Origin: Saezia sanguinis
GTDB taxonomy: Bacteria > Pseudomonadota > Gammaproteobacteria > Burkholderiales > Burkholderiaceae_C
Length of the DNA stretch: 64,000 nucleotides
Assembly (NCBI RefSeq): GCF_003991585.1
Contig: NZ_PQSP01000002.1
Location: 576,420-640,419, forward strand
Direction of reading: 5' to 3'
Below are positions 59,786 to 64,000 of this stretch, piece after piece. Made by a program: the position numbers and the translations under genes. A model generated the notes under the pieces. It saw only the letters and a program-made list of their open reading frames with translations. It was not told the DNA's origin and made no database searches. Position 1 is the first letter of the stretch. Every line of letters begins with the position of its first letter.

Positions 59786-62011
59786 TCAGAACTTGTGTGT
59801 TGCAGAAATATAGAAAGCACGACCAGGTTCATTGAATGTTTCAGACCCGGCAGATGTGGAATTCCCTCTGCGATACAGCCGTTTGTCAAAAAGGTTGCTG
59901 ATCCCAACGGTGAAGTGCAGTTGGTCATGAACCTGATAGGTGCTGCTCAACCCGACCAGAGCATAAGAGCCTCTGGTTGTTGCGGCCTGACCTGTCAACA
60001 GCTCTCCCTTGTAACTGTAGCGCATGGGTTTAATGCGGCCGTAATAGGTCAGCGTGCCTTGCAGGCTCCACTGCGCGGTCGGGCGCCAGTCCAGCGTGGA
60101 GTTGATTGTGTATTCTGGTGTTAAAGAAAGCACTTCGCCTGTTTCTTTATTTTCAGAATTAATCATGTAGGTGAAATTGGTCGACCAGTTCAGGTTGGAG
60201 AGCACCGGAATATTGACCGAACCTTCCAGCCCTTCGATCACTGCCTTGGAAACGTTGGTCCATTCATAGATGTTGTAACCTGTGCTGGTTTTGGCAATGA
60301 TATCTGTACCGGCCTGTATTTTGTTGCGGTAGTCATTGCGGAAGTAGGTCACGCCAAACCGGAAGTTATCCGGGGTTTTATATTCAAAACCAATTTCTTT
60401 GTTGATGCTGATTTCGGGTTTCAGGTCGGCGTTGCCCAGCAGGTAGCAGCTTCCTGAATCGTAACAGCCGTTACCTCTACTTGCCAGCAGGTAATTGGCG
60501 TTGGTCTGGAACAGGTTGGGCGCTTTATAAGCACGTGCAATACCTGCTTTAAAGGTAATGCGGTCTGTCAGATCAAAAGAGCCGTTGAGTGACGGGCTCC
60601 AGTTTGAGCCGGAGATGCTGTGGTGGTCAAAGCGCAGGCCGGGTGTCAGAATGAAACGGTCTGTTACGCCAATGTTGTCTTCAACAAAAAACGACTTCAT
60701 GTTGGAAGACATGTGGCCGCTGCGCTCGCCGGTGGTGTAGGGGATATGGGTGATGTTGCCGAAGTTCAGGCTCTGCGTCATGGAGCTGGGGTCATCCATT
60801 TTGCTCATAGACCATTCCAGCCCGGTTGTCAGCACATGGCGAACCCCGAATGTATTCAGCGGCACATTGACTTCAGTGTGTGCAACATAGTCACTCAATT
60901 TGCTTGTATTGAAGTCATTGGGAGAGGTAATCGACCCTTCCGGCCCGCCTGCCAAAGCTTCCACCAGACGCGTATTGCGGGTATTGGTGTATTGCAGGTA
61001 CGACATGGATGTGCCGAAATCATAGATGCCGTTATGGGTGATGCTGTATGACTCGCGGTACATGCGGTTGGTCTCGCGGCCCAGCAGATAACTTCTGTTG
61101 TCATCCAGGGCGATGTTATTTTGCGAGTCCCCTGCATAAATATTGCCCTGCCGGCTGAAGCTGCCGTCAAAGTCGATGGTATGCCCATCGGCCAGGTTCC
61201 AGGTCAGGCGGCCGGCAATGTCGCGGTTGCGCACACCTTCGCGGCCGGCCGAGTTGCCAGATATGGTGGCATCGCTGTTGATATCGGAATCATCCGCATC
61301 TGTTTTGTTGATGTTGCCATACATGCGAAATGACAGCCTCTCCCCAATCGGGCCGCTCAGGTCAAACGTGGAACGTGTTGTTGCGCCTTCATTGGAGTGT
61401 TCCGGCTTGTTGGCGTACACAGTGATCGAGCCGCCGATCTTGTCGGTATTGCGTTTTGTAATGATGTTGACAACACCGCCAGCCGCACCGCTGCCGTAAC
61501 GTGCTGCGGAAGGGCCGCGCAAAACTTCAATGCGTTCAATTTCTGAAGCAGGCACCCAGTTGCTGTCGCCCCGTGTATCCCGCTCTCCGCGCCAGCCATA
61601 ACGCACAGAGTTGCGGCTGGTGACGGGTTTGCCGTCAACCAAAATCAGTGTATTTTCAGGCCCCATGCCGCGGATTTCAATCTGGCGGTTGTTGCCGCGC
61701 TGGCCCGAAGCAGAGCTGCCTGTTAAGTTGACCCCTGGCATGGTGCGAACAATATCCGAAATGTCATTGACAGGGGGGCGTTTTTCGATATCTTCAGCGG
61801 TAATGACGGAATAACCCAGAGACTGCCGCATTTCTTCTTCTGCCGTACCAATCACTCGGACGGTTTCAAGAGAACCGCCTTCTGAGGCGACTTGCTCGCT
61901 GTTATTGCTCTCGTCAGAATTAATGTCTGTGGATTGTGCATAAACAGGATATGCAAATAACATGGAAACCAACAAAGCGACTTTGGATTTGGAAAATTTG
62001 GAAACGTGCAT
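59786..62011 (-). CDS. fepA: TonB-dependent ferric-enterobactin-type receptor (FepA/BfeA family)
   Basis: A 741-residue outer-membrane receptor with signal peptide MHVSKFSKSKVALLVSMLFA ending VYA. A TonB box-like EGGSLETVRVIG precedes the plug (RPPVNDISDIVRTMPGVNLT, ENTLILVDGKPVTSRNSVRY, RIEVLRGPSAARYGSGAAGG). EGATTRSTFDLSGPIGERLS and SFSRQGNIYAGDSQN match E. coli FepA. A beta-barrel ends in FYISATHKF. Two Fur-box-like sites stand upstream. The ATG at 62011 is chosen over 62029 because it has AAGGGC upstream. Confidence 0.92.
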   Translation of the reverse strand: MHVSKFSKSKVALLVSMLFAYPVYAQSTDINSDESNNSEQVASEGGSLETVRVIGTAEEEMRQSLGYSVITAEDIEKRPPVNDISDIVRTMPGVNLTGSSASGQRGNNRQIEIRGMGPENTLILVDGKPVTSRNSVRYGWRGERDTRGDSNWVPASEIERIEVLRGPSAARYGSGAAGGVVNIITKRNTDKIGGSITVYANKPEHSNEGATTRSTFDLSGPIGERLSFRMYGNINKTDADDSDINSDATISGNSAGREGVRNRDIAGRLTWNLADGHTIDFDGSFSRQGNIYAGDSQNNIALDDNRSYLLGRETNRMYRESYSITHNGIYDFGTSMSYLQYTNTRNTRLVEALAGGPEGSITSPNDFNTSKLSDYVAHTEVNVPLNTFGVRHVLTTGLEWSMSKMDDPSSMTQSLNFGNITHIPYTTGERSGHMSSNMKSFFVEDNIGVTDRFILTPGLRFDHHSISGSNWSPSLNGSFDLTDRITFKAGIARAYKAPNLFQTNANYLLASRGNGCYDSGSCYLLGNADLKPEISINKEIGFEYKTPDNFRFGVTYFRNDYRNKIQAGTDIIAKTSTGYNIYEWTNVSKAVIEGLEGSVNIPVLSNLNWSTNFTYMINSENKETGEVLSLTPEYTINSTLDWRPTAQWSLQGTLTYYGRIKPMRYSYKGELLTGQAATTRGSYALVGLSSTYQVHDQLHFTVGISNLFDKRLYRRGNSTSAGSETFNEPGRAFYISATHKF

Positions 62012-62095
62012 GAATTGAAGCCCTTGCAATAAAGAATAAATAGGCGGACTGGTAACATTCGTTGGAGGTATTTCCGCTCATTAATTAACACATGA

Positions 62096-62114
62096 AATAT
62101 AATTATCATTACAT
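62096..62114 (-). promoter_or_regulatory. Fur-box-like site, proximal
   Basis: Minus strand: ATGTAATGATAATTATA, matching much of the Fur consensus GATAATGATAATCATTATC. It overlaps a likely -10 (TATATT) 80 to 90 bases before the fepA ATG. Confidence 0.65.
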
Positions 62115-62127
62115 GTATTTACTCGGC

Positions 62128-62207
62128 TATAAAAATTGATACCTTCACTTGTGATGCAAAGGTATCAATTTTTCCAGCGAGAAATAAACGTTAATGAGAA
62201 AGGAAAC
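62128..62207 (-). ncRNA. candidate Fur-controlled small RNA or attenuated leader
   Basis: A 15-base perfect hairpin with T tails on both strands (62131-62173: AAAAATTGATACCTT, 13-base loop, AAGGTATCAATTTTT) lies in the gap between divergent genes fepA and yjdM. On the minus strand, TTGCAT-17-GATAAT forms a promoter overlapping the distal Fur-like site, giving a predicted start near 62207 and an end at the hairpin. This would yield an RNA of about 80 bases that Fur represses. It could equally be an early-terminated leader of fepA. It has not been matched to any known family. Confidence 0.4.
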
Positions 62208-62210
62208 AAG

Positions 62211-62229
62211 AATAATTATCATTATCATT
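62211..62229 (-). promoter_or_regulatory. Fur-box-like site, distal
   Basis: Minus strand: AATGATAATGATAATTATT, with GATAATGATAAT matching the first twelve bases of the Fur consensus. It overlaps the -10 region (GATAAT) of a promoter with -35 TTGCAT. Confidence 0.72.
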
Positions 62230-62554
62230 TAATATTTATGCAAACATAAGGTTTTTGAAATGTCGCAATAAAACATCAAATGAAACGGGTTTTTGTTGTC
62301 AGCGCGTGTGGCCACGGAGTCCGAAGCCATAGGGCTTTGCATAGGATTTGTATGGCGTCCGGTTTTCAGAGACCATTATCCGATGGTATGGGTGCATTAA
62401 AAAGAATGCTCTATATAATGGGCGGCTCATAGCCCGCCGTCACCACGTGCGGATGGGCCATTTCTCAATAACACAAGCCGGGCGTTCATTTTTGCTTGTA
62501 CCCGAAAGCGGTTCAAGAAAAGAAGACGGCCTGCATATTGACTTTGATTTTGAC

Positions 62555-62884
62555 ATGTCCCAACCTGCCTGCCCCGTTTGTTCTTTGAACGATGTTCTTG
62601 ACTTTCCCGACCATTATGAGTGTGCCACCTGCGGGCATGAATGGGAGCGGGAGGATAATGCCTCAGATGCGACCCGAATTGTCAAAGACGCCAATGGCAA
62701 TGTATTGGCTGATGGGGACTGCGTGACCTTGATCAAGGACCTGAAGCTGCGTGGCTCTTCTGAGGTGATCAAGCAGGGTACTAAAGTGCGCAGCATCCGC
62801 CTGGTTGATGGCGATCATGAAATTGACTGCAAGGTGGACGGTGTTTCAATGGCACTCAAAGCCTGTTTTGTGAAAAAAGCCTGA
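62555..62884 (+). CDS. yjdM: zinc-ribbon protein YjdM (PhnA family)
   Basis: A 109-residue protein. The zinc ribbon is CPVC (near residue 6) and CATCGHEW. The SH3-like domain has IVKDANGNVLADGDCVTLIK, DLKLRGSSEVIKQGTKVRSI and RLVDGDHEIDCKVDG, in close match to E. coli YjdM. The older name PhnA comes from map position near the phn genes; it is not a C-P lyase component. Function unknown. MSQPACPVC at 62555 is the family start; the longer frame to 62348 has no family resemblance. The ribosome site is weak. Confidence 0.92.
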   Translation: MSQPACPVCSLNDVLDFPDHYECATCGHEWEREDNASDATRIVKDANGNVLADGDCVTLIKDLKLRGSSEVIKQGTKVRSIRLVDGDHEIDCKVDGVSMALKACFVKKA

Positions 62885-63003
62885 AAACAGCTTGAAAGCA
62901 ACCTGAAACAACGAATAGGCTTTGCATCGCCGGCGTTCATCGGGCTTTTATGACCCCTGGCTTTGAGTGTGCATAAGAGCGCATTCGTTTTTGCACGCTG
63001 TTT

Positions 63004-63891
63004 TCAATGGCGTTCATGTGGGCGTTGTGCGCGGTAGCGTTCTCTCCAGTCCAGGTCTTCGTCGTCATTTTCATCATCGTCAGCTTCTTCCTGCCGGGTT
63101 GGACTGGATGCCGGTGTGAAGAACCATAATATATAAAGCACCACAATGCCCCAGACACCTGCCCACATCAGCAGGCGCCAGATCCGTGGAATTTCCTGAA
63201 TGATCTGGACATGCGTGGCATACACCGTTTCGCACGCACCTTGCCCTGTATCTGTCCGGGTGGTGCTGGTACCGCGGATTCTGTGACTGGCCGTGCCGTA
63301 TTCGGCCAGGTAGCCTTTGAAGTAAATCTGGTCGCCAATGCGGACATCGCGCAGAATTTTCGCAACCTCCTGGTTGCCAATGAGCATGTGGTTATTGCTG
63401 ACACGGTTGATATCAAATGCGCGGTAGACTTCATAACCACCTTTGCTTTCAAAAAAGCAGGTCCATTCGCCGCTTCTGAATTTAATCTGCTGGTAGATGC
63501 CACTGAATGCATTGCTGCCCCAGACCACACATAAGTCCGTTGTATTCAGGTAGTCTCCCCAGCGCGCATGAGAGTTGCTGAGAAAACTGGAATTGGCCTC
63601 ATGCTTGCTGACCACCAGCCCATAAAGCTCATAGGTGTACAACGGTTTCACGTAATATGTCGTGCCGTGTTCGGTCTGGGTAAATTCTGCCACTTGGGCG
63701 CTTTGTTGCAGCGGCTCGTGCCCGAGCTCCGGCAGCATGGCATCCGGGGTGGGCATTCGGCCATCCATCACCCAGCCTGCAATCATCAGCCCGACACATA
63801 ATACAAACAGATATTTGTAGGTGCGCGAGATCAAAAATAAAAAAGACTGGACCGGTATGGGAACCAGGTTTTTGATGGCTGAAATCGACAT
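63004..63891 (-). CDS. hypothetical membrane protein
   Basis: A 295-residue protein with a membrane helix near residues 27-45 (YLFVLCVGLMIAGWVMDG) and another near 240-260 (LLMWAGVWGIVVLYILWFF). Between them lies an extracytoplasmic region of about 190 residues with Cys in DLCVVWGSN, EWTCFFESK and GACETV, so disulfides are possible. The RIGDQIYFKGYLAEYG and HRIRGTSTTRTDTGQGACE segments look like a beta-sheet binding domain. An acidic tail (EEADDDENDDEDLDW) ends it. I do not recognise a named family. Confidence 0.75.
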   Translation of the reverse strand: MSISAIKNLVPIPVQSFLFLISRTYKYLFVLCVGLMIAGWVMDGRMPTPDAMLPELGHEPLQQSAQVAEFTQTEHGTTYYVKPLYTYELYGLVVSKHEANSSFLSNSHARWGDYLNTTDLCVVWGSNAFSGIYQQIKFRSGEWTCFFESKGGYEVYRAFDINRVSNNHMLIGNQEVAKILRDVRIGDQIYFKGYLAEYGTASHRIRGTSTTRTDTGQGACETVYATHVQIIQEIPRIWRLLMWAGVWGIVVLYILWFFTPASSPTRQEEADDDENDDEDLDWRERYRAQRPHERH

Positions 63892-63904
63892 GCTGTTTTT
63901 GACT

Positions 63905-64000
63905 TTAAAAATAACGTTTGCCGGCCCCGGGCGTGAGCAAATGATTCCTCATGCCGATGAACATATAAAGCATCGGGTGTTCAGGCAGTTCGGAACATGG
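63905..64000 (-). CDS. C-terminal end of a gene cut by the window edge
   Basis: The minus-strand frame is open from the edge to a TAA at 63905-63907 and ends EHPMLYMFIGMRNHLLTPGA then GKRYF. It stops 13 bases before the ATG of the 295-residue gene, normal operon spacing. The opposite strand is also open from an ATG at 63890, so which one codes cannot be settled from this stretch. No family is recognisable. Confidence 0.4.
   Translation of the reverse strand, partial: PCSELPEHPMLYMFIGMRNHLLTPGAGKRYF

Noticed and set aside
62348..62554. N-terminal extension of the YjdM protein
   Set aside because: The extra residues do not resemble the family, which starts at the zinc ribbon; MSQPACPVC at 62555 gives the standard length.
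63890..64000. A plus-strand ORF starting at 63890
   Set aside because: It overlaps the start of the minus-strand gene and has no ribosome site; the minus-strand end fits operon spacing better, although the evidence is slight.

Overview
The window is a junction between a mobile element and a bacterial chromosome. Bases 1 to about 37.4 kb are an integrative and conjugative element (ICE) of the SPI-7/PFGI-1/clc class (genomic-island type, MPF-G), read almost entirely on the minus strand. Bases about 37.4 to 64 kb are chromosomal genes in a steadier, more GC-rich style. The chromosomal set (rnr, nth, Bcr/CflA transporter, ABC-F protein, aromatic aminotransferase, rnhA / methyltransferase / gloB / mltD, an enterobactin-type receptor beside an esterase) suggests a betaproteobacterium of the Burkholderiales, possibly Alcaligenaceae-like. 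That is inferred from gene content and order only.

ICE layout, right to left in the direction of transcription. A tyrosine integrase (35919-37214) lies next to a tRNA-Leu(CAG) gene whose 3' end is the probable attachment site. A second integrase on the other strand (33923-35236) faces it across a small cassette holding a PAAR gene broken by an amber codon. Next comes the maintenance and replication block: AlpA-like regulator, ParA, a HicA-like small protein, ParB, DUF2857, STY4528-type, TIGR03761, DUF3158, SSB and topoisomerase III. A 1043-residue autotransporter is inserted between ssb and topB. From 19 to 8.9 kb follow genes of mostly unknown function (a degraded Xre regulator, DUF3577, DUF3275, a DUF6094 methylase, an SNF2-like helicase, a YubB/DUF1281-like protein). 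Several of these carry a structured leader hairpin of common design. After an IS4-family insertion come PilL, TIGR03759, a lytic transglycosylase, TIGR03765, the coupling protein TraD and TIGR03747. The mating-pair channel genes and relaxase are not in the window. The left end is accessory: a degraded gene, an IS5-type remnant and an Xre regulator diverging from a cut-off gene over two palindromic operators.

Chromosomal layout: tRNA-Leu, rnr (with a damaged or non-canonical 5' end), nth, a Bcr/CflA MFS pump, a TPR protein, an ABC-F ATPase, an aromatic aminotransferase, rnhA, a methyltransferase diverging from gloB-mltD, and tRNA-Ser(UGA). Then comes a 2-aminoethylphosphonate operon (binding protein, ATPase, fused permease, phnW, a HAD-IB phosphatase, phnX) behind a Pho-box-like repeat, followed by psiE; together these form a phosphate-starvation cluster. 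Next is an iron cluster (esterase and FepA-type receptor) with two Fur-box-like sites and an unexplained 15-bp hairpin between them, then a YjdM/PhnA-type zinc-ribbon protein and a membrane protein of unknown function.

The signals least explained by known features are the family of leader hairpins at 9.9-18.1 kb, the paired GTATTAC operators at 25.5 and 27.5 kb, the palindrome-rich intergenic region at 19.1-20.0 kb, and the hairpin between the Fur boxes at 62.1 kb.
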